Assembly (NCBI GenBank): GCA_002338505.1
Contig: DDIK01000083.1
Location: 1 to 43,046, forward strand
Reading direction: 5' to 3'
DNA length: 43,046 nucleotides
DNA from: Bacteriovorax sp. UBA1852
GTDB taxonomy: Bacteria; Bdellovibrionota; Bacteriovoracia; Bacteriovoracales; Bacteriovoracaceae
Part shown: positions 34,349 through 42,535 of the stretch, in pieces
Layout of the letters: the number at the start of each line of letters is the position of its first letter
Numbering within the stretch: the stretch's first letter is position 1
Position numbers and translations under genes: made by a program
The notes under the pieces: generated by a model
What the model saw: only the letters and a program-made list of their open reading frames with translations
Databases searched by the model: none
Told to the model about the DNA's origin: nothing

Positions 34349-35590
34349 TTAGTCTGCTTCAACTTTGAATTCATGTGTTTTCACAAGACTATCTTTGATT
34401 GGTAAATGAAGACCCTTCGGAGGGGCAACGACAACTCTGAGAGATACTTTGAGGTCAATATCACCTAGGCCTAAAAAGGTTTTAAGCTTTTTAAATCCAT
34501 AGTCTGCTAGATTAATCGTCATTTCGTTATCACTAGAGAGATTAAAGTCTTCAGCTTTAAAAGTTTTTGCAAAGTGAACTTCGTTATCTTTCTCTTTTAC
34601 AATGACTACTTCGATATCGCTATCTGCAAAGTCACTAGCTTGATCAGAATTAATTTTCATTTTACCTTTTCTACTAACACTCACTTCTTCAACTACTGCC
34701 TTAACTGGGGCCAATAGCTTCGAAAGATTTCCAAAAGTAATATCAACTTGAGTCTCACTTTTAATCTCAGTTTCTTCATCGCTTACAACTTCAGTTTTCT
34801 TTTCGAGCATAATAAAAGATTGCTCATCGTTTGAGTTCTCAAAAAGAGCGTCAACGAAGTCTTTTTCAACAACTTTAACAGTTAGTTTACCAGCTCCAAT
34901 ACTATCTACGTCACTAAATTTTACCTTCACATCGTGTACATGATTCACTTCTACTTCATATGGAACTTCTACTGGCTTAGTACATGCGTATGGAACGCTT
35001 CTATACTTTGTTACCATCTTACATACCCACTCATCATAAGGAACATCTGTACAAACATTTCTACCTGGAGTGTCACGACAACGTGTTCTTGGAACTCTGT
35101 CACAAACTCTATCAGTGTAAGGAACCTTACGACATGTGCTTCTACCTGGCTTAGATCGACAAACTCTACGCCCAGGAATATCACGACATACCTGTTGCCC
35201 ATTTCTCGTACGACACACTCTGCGACCAGGCTCGTTTGTACAAACATTACGAGAAGGACCTGTCGTACAACTATTTCTATATCTTGTTACATTTCTACAA
35301 ACTCTGTCATAACTAGTATCGCAAACACGTCTACCTGGTCTCCAATCACAGACATTTCGATATCTCGTCTCATTTCCACATACTTCTTCTTCGTATGGCT
35401 CTTGGCGATAACAAGTCGAATCCTGATCTTCTATTCGAGTTCTTGTGATCGTCATAGGTCCCTCAAGGCTGAGAACCTCAGTATCATTACCGCTATACTC
35501 GATAACACCCTCGAAATTGTTAATTGTCTCACCTGATGCACTAATTTGTAGGCACATCAAGAAAGATAAAATGACTCTAGTTAAATTCAT
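34349..35590 (-). CDS. Secreted protein with Cys/Arg-rich CxxxPGRxVC repeats
   Basis: A 413-residue exported protein. The frame runs from 35650, but the ATG at 35590 has a perfect AGGAG site about seven bases upstream and opens a clean signal peptide (MNLTRVILSFLMCLQISASG). Residues about 60-215 contain about a dozen short units ending in RxVC, RxxC or similar, each roughly 8-12 residues with one Cys (PGRRVCRTRNG, PGRSTCRKVPY, PGRNVCTDVPY). They end in a YRSVPYACTKP.EVPYEVE segment. Residues about 220-413 look beta-rich with alternating charged strands and no Cys. I have a general recollection of similar repeat proteins in Bdellovibrio-like genomes but know no function. The even Cys spacing suggests a disulfide ladder or metal binding. 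A terminator follows. Confidence 0.85.
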   Translation of the reverse strand: MNLTRVILSFLMCLQISASGETINNFEGVIEYSGNDTEVLSLEGPMTITRTRIEDQDSTCYRQEPYEEEVCGNETRYRNVCDWRPGRRVCDTSYDRVCRNVTRYRNSCTTGPSRNVCTNEPGRRVCRTRNGQQVCRDIPGRRVCRSKPGRSTCRKVPYTDRVCDRVPRTRCRDTPGRNVCTDVPYDEWVCKMVTKYRSVPYACTKPVEVPYEVEVNHVHDVKVKFSDVDSIGAGKLTVKVVEKDFVDALFENSNDEQSFIMLEKKTEVVSDEETEIKSETQVDITFGNLSKLLAPVKAVVEEVSVSRKGKMKINSDQASDFADSDIEVVIVKEKDNEVHFAKTFKAEDFNLSSDNEMTINLADYGFKKLKTFLGLGDIDLKVSLRVVVAPPKGLHLPIKDSLVKTHEFKVEAD

Positions 35591-35675
35591 ACACTCTCTC
35601 CTGTTACGTATTTTTTTATATTTAGAGCAATCATGATGCCAATTCAACAACTTACGACGGCACGCGTCTTGTATC

Positions 35676-35684
35676 TGATATAAT
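35676..35684 (+). promoter_or_regulatory. Extended -10 promoter of the HPt-REC / kinase / NPP operon
   Basis: TGATATAAT is a complete extended -10 (TGn plus consensus TATAAT), which can act without a -35. It predicts a leader of about 148 bases before the ATG at 35839, and that leader contains the tandem hairpins at 35709-35741. Confidence 0.5.
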
Positions 35685-35708
35685 TAAGAACAAATGAAAT
35701 AGCAAAAA

Positions 35709-35741
35709 GGTGCATAATGGCACCAGAGGCAAAGTGGCCTC
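35709..35741 (+). other. Two tandem small hairpins in the 5' leader
   Basis: Stem 1 is 35709-35713 with 35720-35724. Stem 2 is 35726-35730 with 35737-35741. Both have 5-bp GC-rich stems with 6-base loops, separated by one base. The loops are ATAATG and AAAGTG. The matched geometry suggests an RNA structure or a pair of protein-binding sites upstream of the two-component operon. No known riboswitch or T-box is recognised. Confidence 0.5.
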
Positions 35742-35838
35742 AACTCATTCGAGAATTAAGATTTCTTGATTAAAGAATAGTTAAATAAATTATAAGTCAG
35801 ACGATAAGTAAGAAGTAAACAATCTAAAGGAAGCATAA

Positions 35839-36657
35839 ATGGAAGATTTTGAAAAAGAATTAAAGTTATCGGTCCTCACAGAACTTGAAGATCATATTAC
35901 TGAACTATCCGAAGTGTTAAATAACAACGATCACAATTCTATCGACGAGGAAGATATCAATCTTATTTTTAGAGTTGTTCACAGTATAAAAGGTAATACG
36001 AGAGCATCAGGATTCAGCGAGCTTGCCGAGGCATCTCATTTTTTTGAATCTAAATTGATGGATGTAAAAATTGACCATACGAGATATGACAACAACTATC
36101 ATGAATTATGCTTATCCTTTCTAGATTTAATCTCAATAGCACTAGAGGAATTAAATGAGAATATAGAGGCAAAAATAGATATCTCATCTATACTTAGTGA
36201 AATAGATAACTTTGATGAACATATATCTAATAAAAAGAACACAAAGACTGTAAACCGCAAAAAAAGAAGTGGAAACTTTCTGCTCATTGATGACGACGAG
36301 AATATCATCGACATTATTGGTGAGTATATATCTGATCACTTCGAGGCAAAAATAAGTTCAGAGCTCAATGGACAACAAGCTCTATCAACTAGTGATAGAG
36401 AAAGATTTGACGTTATTGTTTGCGACTATAAAATGCCACTCGTCAACGGTAAAGAGTTTATCAAAAAGTTAAGAAACTCACAGAGCATTAATAAAGATAC
36501 TCCAATTGTTTTCTTAAGTGGTTACAAACCGGACCTTACCGAAAAACAAGAGGTTTGGCATAATGTTTTCTTTATAGATAAACCGTTTGCCGAGAGCAAA
36601 CTAATCTATTACATAAAATGTTCTATGGAATTGAATAAAGAAAAGAACGTAGCCTAA
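35839..36657 (+). CDS. HPt-REC phosphorelay protein
   Basis: A 272-residue protein. Residues about 5-125 form a CheA-P1/HPt domain with phospho-accepting His48 in VVHSIKGNTRASGF, the canonical "HSIKG" box, with helix C SELAEASHFFE. A basic linker (KKRSGN) leads to a receiver (about 150-268): LLIDDDE, Asp in VIVCDYKMPLVNG, Ser in FLSGY, Lys in FIDKPF. AAAGGAAG precedes the ATG. It is first in an operon with the membrane histidine kinase (three-base gap) and an NPP-type lipoprotein. A kinase with no receiver of its own next to an HPt-REC protein suggests the kinase phosphorylates this REC, with the HPt handing phosphate on elsewhere. Confidence 0.9.
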   Translation: MEDFEKELKLSVLTELEDHITELSEVLNNNDHNSIDEEDINLIFRVVHSIKGNTRASGFSELAEASHFFESKLMDVKIDHTRYDNNYHELCLSFLDLISIALEELNENIEAKIDISSILSEIDNFDEHISNKKNTKTVNRKKRSGNFLLIDDDENIIDIIGEYISDHFEAKISSELNGQQALSTSDRERFDVIVCDYKMPLVNGKEFIKKLRNSQSINKDTPIVFLSGYKPDLTEKQEVWHNVFFIDKPFAESKLIYYIKCSMELNKEKNVA

Positions 36658-36660
36658 GAA

Positions 36661-37959
36661 ATGAATACGAGTTTCTCCTACAATATCTTTGGCGAGTTCG
36701 AAGAAGAAGAACTTGAGCATAAATTTCGCAGAGATTACTACAGCTACAACAAAAACCTCTATTTCTTCTCCTATATTCTATGCAGTACTCTGCTTCTATT
36801 TGCTGGTTTGCTTATAGATTATGAAAGAAACTTTGTATGGGGGTCTGCACATATTCTGACATCACTTAGAATTTTATTAGTCTTAATAAGTCTAGGTCTA
36901 TTTCCTATGTTCTGGAAAAAAAAGAACTACTCAAAACACATTGAGTACCATGGTCTCATCATAACAATGCTATCTTCAATTATCGTGTTACTCTTAAACA
37001 CAATGACTGGCGGACTTAGTAAAACAATGCTCCCAGGTATTCTCATTATCACAGCAAGCTACTACATCGTTATTCCAAGCCTGCTCTTACACGCAATAAT
37101 TCCTTCGTTAATACAAATTTTAAACTTCAGCCTATTCTATGACTCTTCAGAGTTACTGCCTGGTGGACATATATACATGTGCTTTATGATCGTTGCCATC
37201 AACTGTGTTCTTATTTACTTTAAGAAAATGCATAATAAGGCAAACAGAACGAATTTTCTTCTAAAGGAGTATCATCAAGATCTTATAAAAGCTAAAGACA
37301 CAGTACTATCCATCATAGGCCATGATCTGAAAAATCCTCTCACTGTGATTAATAATCGGGTGAGACTGATGAGAAAACTTATAGAGTCTAATGACCTTGA
37401 AAAGATCAAGACAAACATCGACTCTATTGATCATGCATCGACTAGACTAACCGAACTATTACACAATCTTCTTGACTGGGCCTTATCAAAAGATACAACA
37501 AATATTCAAAGTCGATCATCAATCTCAACCTGTATAGAAAATTCAATAACTCAATGCCAAGATTTATCAAAAGAGAAGAATATAGAAATCATTAAGGAAC
37601 TAAAAGATTGTTCGATGATTTATGATTCAAATATGATGAATACCATTATAAGAAACCTACTCGTCAACTCAATCAAATATAGTAAGCCTAGTGAAAAGAT
37701 ATTTATAAAAAGTAATTTAGATGGCAACAAGCATATTATTGAACTTTGCGACAGTGGAATAGGAATGAGTCAGGAGGTCAAAGAAGGGATATTAAGCGGA
37801 ACGAATAAAGACTCAGTTCCTGGAACTGTCGGTGAAAAAGGAAGTGGCCTAGGCTTAAAAATTGCCTTAGACTTTATAAAAAGACAAGGTGGTGATTTAG
37901 AAATTGAATCATCTATTGGTGTAGGTACTACTTTCAGAATGACCTTTGAAAGTAAATAG
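36661..37959 (+). CDS. Membrane histidine kinase
   Basis: A 432-residue sensor kinase. Residues about 30-190 hold about six transmembrane helices with short loops and no large periplasmic domain, like 6TM sensor heads that detect membrane or small-ligand states. HisKA follows with the phospho-accepting His in SIIGHDLKNPLTVI near 221. The HATPase domain has the N box (NLLVNSIKYSKP), G1 (CDSGIGMS) and G2 (GEKGSGLGLKIA). All kinase boxes are intact and there is no receiver, so the adjacent HPt-REC is the likely first acceptor. It starts three bases after that gene and lacks an obvious ribosome site, so it is probably translationally coupled. The signal sensed is unknown. Confidence 0.92.
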   Translation: MNTSFSYNIFGEFEEEELEHKFRRDYYSYNKNLYFFSYILCSTLLLFAGLLIDYERNFVWGSAHILTSLRILLVLISLGLFPMFWKKKNYSKHIEYHGLIITMLSSIIVLLLNTMTGGLSKTMLPGILIITASYYIVIPSLLLHAIIPSLIQILNFSLFYDSSELLPGGHIYMCFMIVAINCVLIYFKKMHNKANRTNFLLKEYHQDLIKAKDTVLSIIGHDLKNPLTVINNRVRLMRKLIESNDLEKIKTNIDSIDHASTRLTELLHNLLDWALSKDTTNIQSRSSISTCIENSITQCQDLSKEKNIEIIKELKDCSMIYDSNMMNTIIRNLLVNSIKYSKPSEKIFIKSNLDGNKHIIELCDSGIGMSQEVKEGILSGTNKDSVPGTVGEKGSGLGLKIALDFIKRQGGDLEIESSIGVGTTFRMTFESK

Positions 37960-37973
37960 CTTAAGAGGAAAAT

Positions 37974-39236
37974 ATGAAATATATAAGTTATCTTATCTCT
38001 TTGATAATGGTGATAGGATGTAGTTCAAATCACGAGATAGTTACTTCAACAAACATTAATAATGATAAACAACATAATAAAACTCCAACAGTTGTACTCA
38101 TCTCAATTGACGGCTATAGACATGACTATAATGAAATTCACAAACCGAAGTTTCTAACAAAATTTCAAAAACAAAGTGCCTCTCTCAAATCTCTAATACC
38201 AACATTCCCAACAAAGACCTTCCCTAATCACTTAAGTATCATAACCGGTATGTATCCCATGAATCATGGAATAATCGCTAATCACTTCTATAATCCTAAG
38301 TTAGAGAAATACTATTCTTTAAAAGATAGAAAGAGTGTGACGAATCCGGACTTCTACACGACTGTACCGCTATGGAGTCTTGCAGAGTCTCAAGGTATGA
38401 GAACAGCGACATATTTTTGGCCAGGAAGTGAAGCAAGAATTGCAGATCACTACCCAACTCATTATATGGTTTATAATCACAGTACTCCTCATGACAAGAG
38501 ACTCCAAAAAATCAAAGAATGGTTAAGACTTCCAAAATCAAAGAGACCGCATCTCATCACCCTGTATTTTCATGATGTCGATAGTGCTGGGCACCGATAT
38601 GGCCCTTTAGCAAATGAGACAAAAGAAGCCATTAATAAAGTTGATAAGAGCATTGAGAGTCTTAACGATTTCATCCAAACGCATGACTCTTCTATAAATA
38701 TAATCATTGTTTCAGATCATGGAATGCAGTCAGTAAAAAATAAGAAAGTTAATCTCTTGGCAAAATTAAATAATATAGAGTCTGAATTCATTATCGAAGG
38801 CAGTGGTCCACTTGTTCACTTCTATCTAAAAGACAAAAAAAAGAAAAGACTTATTCAAACAACACTTAATAAACTTAACGTCCACAAGAGTGGATATACT
38901 TGTTATTTAAATAACAATACTCCTCCAGAATTAAACTTTAAAAACAATCCCAGCATTGGAGACATTCTTTGCATAGCAGATAAGGAAACTTATTTAGTGT
39001 CAGGACCGAATATGACCCCAAAGGGAGCTCACGGCTGGAGTCAACATGAAGGTAAAGACATGCATGGAATATTATTTGCTCAGGGACCATGTTTTAAAAA
39101 AGCTATTGAGCATGAATCAAAAGAGAACATACACCTGTACCCGACGTTGGCAAAGATATTAAAACTAGAAATAAAACATCGTATTGATGGAGACTACAAA
39201 CACCTTAAAGATATTGTATCAAAAGATTGTCTATAA
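37974..39236 (+). CDS. NPP-type (alkaline phosphatase superfamily) phosphodiesterase lipoprotein
   Basis: A 420-residue exported enzyme with lipobox VIGC and lipidated Cys16. Alkaline-phosphatase-superfamily metal sites match ectonucleotide pyrophosphatase/phosphodiesterases. They are Asp in LISIDGYR (about 47), the nucleophile Thr in PTFPTKTFPNHLSI (about 82-84), Asp/His in FHDVDSAGHRYGP (about 200-208), DHGM (about 249) and His in GAHGWSQHEG. The product probably hydrolyses phosphodiester or pyrophosphate bonds of nucleotides or lipids in the periplasm or at the surface, possibly scavenging prey nucleotides (inference). An AAGAGGAAA ribosome site precedes the ATG. It is the third gene after HPt-REC and the kinase, 14 bases downstream. 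Its 3' end overlaps the convergent gene by six bases. Confidence 0.92.
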   Translation: MKYISYLISLIMVIGCSSNHEIVTSTNINNDKQHNKTPTVVLISIDGYRHDYNEIHKPKFLTKFQKQSASLKSLIPTFPTKTFPNHLSIITGMYPMNHGIIANHFYNPKLEKYYSLKDRKSVTNPDFYTTVPLWSLAESQGMRTATYFWPGSEARIADHYPTHYMVYNHSTPHDKRLQKIKEWLRLPKSKRPHLITLYFHDVDSAGHRYGPLANETKEAINKVDKSIESLNDFIQTHDSSINIIIVSDHGMQSVKNKKVNLLAKLNNIESEFIIEGSGPLVHFYLKDKKKKRLIQTTLNKLNVHKSGYTCYLNNNTPPELNFKNNPSIGDILCIADKETYLVSGPNMTPKGAHGWSQHEGKDMHGILFAQGPCFKKAIEHESKENIHLYPTLAKILKLEIKHRIDGDYKHLKDIVSKDCL

Positions 39237-40538
39237 TTTGCAATCTGCTCCAACTCCAAATAAATGATTAGCTTCTAACCTGTTATTTCTTTGGAGTTCT
39301 TCGACTCCATAAATATTTTCATATCGATCATCATTATATTGAATTTCGTAATTAGTATATAAAGTACAGTCTTCAAAATCTTTTCCATAGCTTAACCCTA
39401 ACCCTGAACGCGATCCCTCTTGTCCATCGAAATAGAACTTCTGAGTGTGATAGACATGGGCCCTAAACCCACTCATTTTAGTTCTGGGGTTATTTGCTTT
39501 TTGATATTCAAGGCTTGCCGTGACTGAACCGTAAGACTCGGAACTAGCGATTGATGACAAGTTTAATGAGCTTGATACTGAGCCATCAACTTTAGACTCT
39601 TTTGACTTAAAGAAATTGACAGTGCCACCGAAGTCACTCTGCAACTCAAGACCCGTACGATCTTCCATGTGATCTTGATAATCGTAGGTAATCATATTAT
39701 CAAAGAAATACTTTTGAATTTGCTTGTGATAGAGCTCTTGTGTTTTTAACGCAAAACCATTCTGATCTTGCATTTTCTTATATCTAGTAAGTACCTTTAC
39801 AAATAACCTTTCATCATCAAAGAATTTTTTGAATTCTATTTCTATATTGTCAATTGTCAGAGCATCTAATAGAACTTCCCCATCAGCATTTAGATAGCCG
39901 ACTGCCTTAAATCCTTTAATTTTGTTAATCTGCTTACTTGAGACAGCATCATCATTGCGATCGGATAGCTTTCCATATAACTTAGAATTTTTCCTCAAAG
40001 TAAGTATACCATTTTCAAAAGTGACTTCAACTTCACCATTTAAAGTAAAAGTATCTCCTCTGTCATCACCCTCAAGTCCTTCACCAAAATTACTAAGGCC
40101 AATAAAGCCAAAGAGACCGTTATAAGGATTATCATTTTCATTTTCTATGTGCGCTTTTACTGAAATAATATCACCAACAGGGACATATCCTCTCGAGGCA
40201 GCTAAAAGTGTTTCTTGGCGAATATCTAATGAATCAATATCGTCTGTACGCTCAATAATATCAATATCACTAATTTTTTGGGCATGTAACACTATAGAGT
40301 TTTTGAATCCATTTCGATATTTCTTATCAATAAAGCCAGCTTCATAGTCTATAAGACTTTTAAAACTTGATCTCTTATACATGACAGAAGATGAATGACT
40401 CTTTACTTCATACTCATCCATACCTTCATGATAGATAACTTCTACATTTGATTCACTGGAAGACTTCCACACTAATTCAAATCCGTGAGTCTTAAGACTC
40501 AGAATTAAAATAAAAAGACAAAAGATGTATGACATCAT
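39231..40538 (-). CDS. Exported protein of unknown function, beta-rich
   Basis: A 435-residue protein with a signal peptide (MMSYIFCLFILILSLKTHG, cleavage near 19/20). The mature part is strongly beta-like: acidic, Gly/Ser/Asn-rich, with a C-terminal half (about 290-435) of alternating strands (SLEYQKAN, FRAHVYHTQKFYF, LGLSYGKDF, YTNYEIQYND) that resembles an outer-membrane barrel. However, it ends in ADCKL rather than an aromatic. An N-terminal lipid-binding/YceI-like region (about 100-240: GNLNADGEV-type sections, LNGEVEVTFENGILTL) suggests a YceI-like beta fold; this is tentative. Two ATG codons are adjacent, and the second is better spaced from the AGGGA site. Its 3' end overlaps the NPP gene by six bases. 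Confidence 0.75.
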   Translation of the reverse strand: MMSYIFCLFILILSLKTHGFELVWKSSSESNVEVIYHEGMDEYEVKSHSSSVMYKRSSFKSLIDYEAGFIDKKYRNGFKNSIVLHAQKISDIDIIERTDDIDSLDIRQETLLAASRGYVPVGDIISVKAHIENENDNPYNGLFGFIGLSNFGEGLEGDDRGDTFTLNGEVEVTFENGILTLRKNSKLYGKLSDRNDDAVSSKQINKIKGFKAVGYLNADGEVLLDALTIDNIEIEFKKFFDDERLFVKVLTRYKKMQDQNGFALKTQELYHKQIQKYFFDNMITYDYQDHMEDRTGLELQSDFGGTVNFFKSKESKVDGSVSSSLNLSSIASSESYGSVTASLEYQKANNPRTKMSGFRAHVYHTQKFYFDGQEGSRSGLGLSYGKDFEDCTLYTNYEIQYNDDRYENIYGVEELQRNNRLEANHLFGVGADCKL

Positions 40539-40682
40539 ATTCCCTGTTGTGAAAGTTAATATAAATTTAGTATAGAATATATTTTTTCACTCATGGTAAA
40601 AGAGATAACATTTATCTACTGTCTAAAGTTTATACATCATTTGATATAGGGCCTAGCTTGATTTGCAGGGTTCGAATAAAGC

Positions 40683-41024
40683 TTATTTTGAAAGCTTTTT
40701 GATTACTTTTTGTAAGTGCTGGATATTTTCAAGACGTTTATCCATTGATATCTTTGTTACACAATCTCTTTTACAATGTGATATATGGTCAGAGAAACAT
40801 TGCGAAAGTAAGTTAAAATAGTCTTTTGAACCAACTAGAACTTTTCGACTATTTTTTAATTCACTTTGATCAAATGCTATATTTCCAATATTCTTTTTTA
40901 AGCATTCATCAACCCCAAATACAGTATACTCGAGAGTGTATTGTTTTATAGCTTTTTGGTATTGCTCTAACTTAGAATTTGAATATGTATATAATGATAA
41001 TAAAATAAGTATAATTAACTTCAT
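40683..41024 (-). CDS. Small secreted Cys-containing protein
   Basis: A 113-residue protein with a short signal peptide (MKLIILILLSLYTYSNS). The mature part is helical and charged with four Cys (in DECLKK, LSQCFSDH, SHCKRDC), a pattern compatible with two disulfides in a small helical domain. No family is recognised. It starts without a clear ribosome site. The 144-base gap to the next minus-strand gene contains no obvious terminator. The coding call rests on codon pattern, signal peptide and Cys pairing. Confidence 0.65.
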   Translation of the reverse strand: MKLIILILLSLYTYSNSKLEQYQKAIKQYTLEYTVFGVDECLKKNIGNIAFDQSELKNSRKVLVGSKDYFNLLSQCFSDHISHCKRDCVTKISMDKRLENIQHLQKVIKKLSK

Positions 41025-41289
41025 ATCTAGATAATAAAGCTAAATCTTCTTAATTCAAGAGCAAATTCTCGGTGTCAAAATGCTCCATTCATATTATTGT
41101 GCTGTGAGAAACAAACTATTATTTAGTGAAAATAGATATTTTACATCAATTATTCTAGACACTTGCACGCCCTACTCTGAACGATATTCAAATGTAAGAA
41201 AAAAAAGAAATGAATTAAAAGCAAATTTTATTTTTAATATCTTTAAAAGTTTTATAACTATTAATTACTAATTAACTTTTGGGAGGGTT

Positions 41290-42231
41290 ATGAAAACTTT
41301 AATGACAATGAGTCTTATCGTGTTACTAGCTACGCTATTTTCACTTGAGGCAAAAGCAGAAGAAAAAGAAAGGCGAAATAGAAGAGGAGACTCTAGTAGA
41401 TCTTCAAACTATAGAGACAGAAGAGGATCGAGATCATCTGGTTCTTCAACAAGTTCTAATAGAGGATCAAGAAGAGGTAGAGATACAAACGTAAATACGA
41501 GGTCTAACAGAAGAAGTGGTAACGATACTGCTAACAGATCGAGAAATAGAAATACTGATGTGAACACCAGATCTACAAACAGACGTGGTAGCAGCGACAC
41601 TCACTCAAGAAACCAAAGAAGAAATAGAGATACAAATGTAAACTCTAGACCACACAACAGAAGTGGAAACAACGACGGTTACACGAGAAACCAAAGAAGA
41701 AGTAGAGATACAAATGTAAACTCTAGACCAAATAACAGACGTGATAACAACAGCGGTTACAACCGTGACTATAGAAGAAATAATAATGATAGAGCTTACA
41801 GAAATGCTTACAGAAGACATAGAAGACACAATTCTTCTTGGAACTACAGAAGCTATAGACATGCTCCATATAGAAACTATAGATCACACTCAAGAAGATA
41901 CTATCGTTCATATGACTACCACAGAAGTGTAAGTAGAACTTATGTTTATCACAATAGATGGTTAAGATATTACGTATCTTATAACAATGGATACCATTGG
42001 CTTAATGGTTACCCATACTACGTCTATAACGGATATAGACACCGTTACTCTCACCTTGATAACTGTAATTATGAATTAGTTGATAGTTACTCAAATAGAG
42101 TTGAAAGAACATACTTTAGCTACTCATGCTCTGTTGGTTACGACCTCTGTGCGGACCTAAGAGATGACCTGAACAGATACGAAACTGACTACAGATACTT
42201 CTGTGCTGAAAAATACAGCAATCAATACTAA
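41290..42231 (+). CDS. Secreted Arg/Asn/Ser/Tyr-rich repeat protein
   Basis: A 313-residue exported, very basic protein. The signal peptide is MKTLMTMSLIVLLATLFSLEAKA. Residues about 25-165 are low-complexity and Arg-rich, with degenerate then near-perfect repeats of 26 residues (motif RDTNVNSRP.NR...N.GY.R; clearest copies at bases 41608-41685 and 41686-41763). Residues about 165-245 are Arg/Tyr/His-rich (YRSYRHAPYRNYRSHSRR). The C-terminal about 70 residues carry Cys in NCNYEL, YSCSV, DLCADL and YFCAEK, probably a small disulfide-bonded domain. A GGGAGGG ribosome site and a textbook terminator suggest robust monocistronic expression. It could bind polyanions (DNA, LPS or polysaccharide) or form an adhesive matrix; this is inference only. 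Confidence 0.85.
   Translation: MKTLMTMSLIVLLATLFSLEAKAEEKERRNRRGDSSRSSNYRDRRGSRSSGSSTSSNRGSRRGRDTNVNTRSNRRSGNDTANRSRNRNTDVNTRSTNRRGSSDTHSRNQRRNRDTNVNSRPHNRSGNNDGYTRNQRRSRDTNVNSRPNNRRDNNSGYNRDYRRNNNDRAYRNAYRRHRRHNSSWNYRSYRHAPYRNYRSHSRRYYRSYDYHRSVSRTYVYHNRWLRYYVSYNNGYHWLNGYPYYVYNGYRHRYSHLDNCNYELVDSYSNRVERTYFSYSCSVGYDLCADLRDDLNRYETDYRYFCAEKYSNQY
41608..41763 (+). repeat. Two 78-bp tandem coding repeats
   Basis: In-frame units 41608-41685 and 41686-41763 start with the same run (agaaaccaaagaagaa/agt...) and encode 26 residues each. More degenerate copies precede them from about 41470. Strand-slippage expansion is likely. Confidence 0.75.
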
Positions 42232-42236
42232 AAACT

Positions 42237-42264
42237 AAGGCCCACATTTGTGGGCCTTTTTTTT
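42237..42264 (+). terminator. Canonical intrinsic terminator, possibly bidirectional
   Basis: A 9-bp stem (42237-42245 with 42250-42258, 4-base loop) is followed by T's to 42264. It lies five bases after the stop of the Arg-rich protein. On the opposite strand the same stem is followed by TTAGTTTTT, so it may also end the convergent gene at 42263. Confidence 0.92.
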
Positions 42265-42535
42265 ATGCGCACATTGCTAGGTTATAGGGTTCCATCATGT
42301 GCCTATCATCTTCGTAAATACTTCCATCACTTACATCGTACTTTTGAATTGTGTATACCGTTTTTAACTCTAAACATGTTGTTACCTCTATCCCCTTCCA
42401 TGTGAATTGAAGAAACTCTTCATCAAGCTCGATAGGTACTCCATTTAAGATGACATAGAGAATTTGCTCCTTAGTTAAATGTAAATCTTCTAGTCTCTTG
42501 GTACTGTAACGAGTAAAGTCTAATCCAGTTTTCAT
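42263..42535 (-). CDS. Small unknown protein (about 90 residues)
   Basis: The frame is open back to a TTG at 42595, but the ATG at 42535 is preceded by a perfect AGGAGG four bases away, so I choose it. The 90-residue product is cytosolic (no signal peptide), with a helical N-terminal half (KRLEDLHLTKEQILYVILNG) and a beta-like second half (EFLQFTWKGIEVTTCL, LKTVYTIQKYD). The order "helix with ..l..e.i..vi.ng, then three strands ending in TVY" recalls DUF4258/toxin-like RelE-fold small proteins, but the match is weak and no partner antitoxin is seen. It is convergent with the Arg-rich protein gene across the shared terminator. Confidence 0.7.
   Translation of the reverse strand: MKTGLDFTRYSTKRLEDLHLTKEQILYVILNGVPIELDEEFLQFTWKGIEVTTCLELKTVYTIQKYDVSDGSIYEDDRHMMEPYNLAMCA

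Noticed and set aside
34934..35536. 200-residue frame on the plus strand
   Set aside because: It is antisense to the Cys/Arg repeat domain; its Thr/Ser/Cys-rich composition is the mirror of the repeats.
35651..35838. Riboswitch or T-box in the leader
   Set aside because: Only two short hairpins are present, with no conserved riboswitch core or specifier/antiterminator sequence.
40668..40677. GGGTTCGAAT, a tRNA T-loop-like motif
   Set aside because: The flanks do not pair into a T stem (GCAGG versus TAAAG), and no acceptor or anticodon stem can be drawn upstream.
41080..41271. 63-residue plus-strand frame before the Arg-rich gene
   Set aside because: No ribosome site, no recognisable domain, and it lies in an AT-rich upstream region.
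41409..41911. Several minus-strand frames under the Arg-rich gene
   Set aside because: They are complements of the Arg/Asn/Ser repeats, with no ribosome sites.
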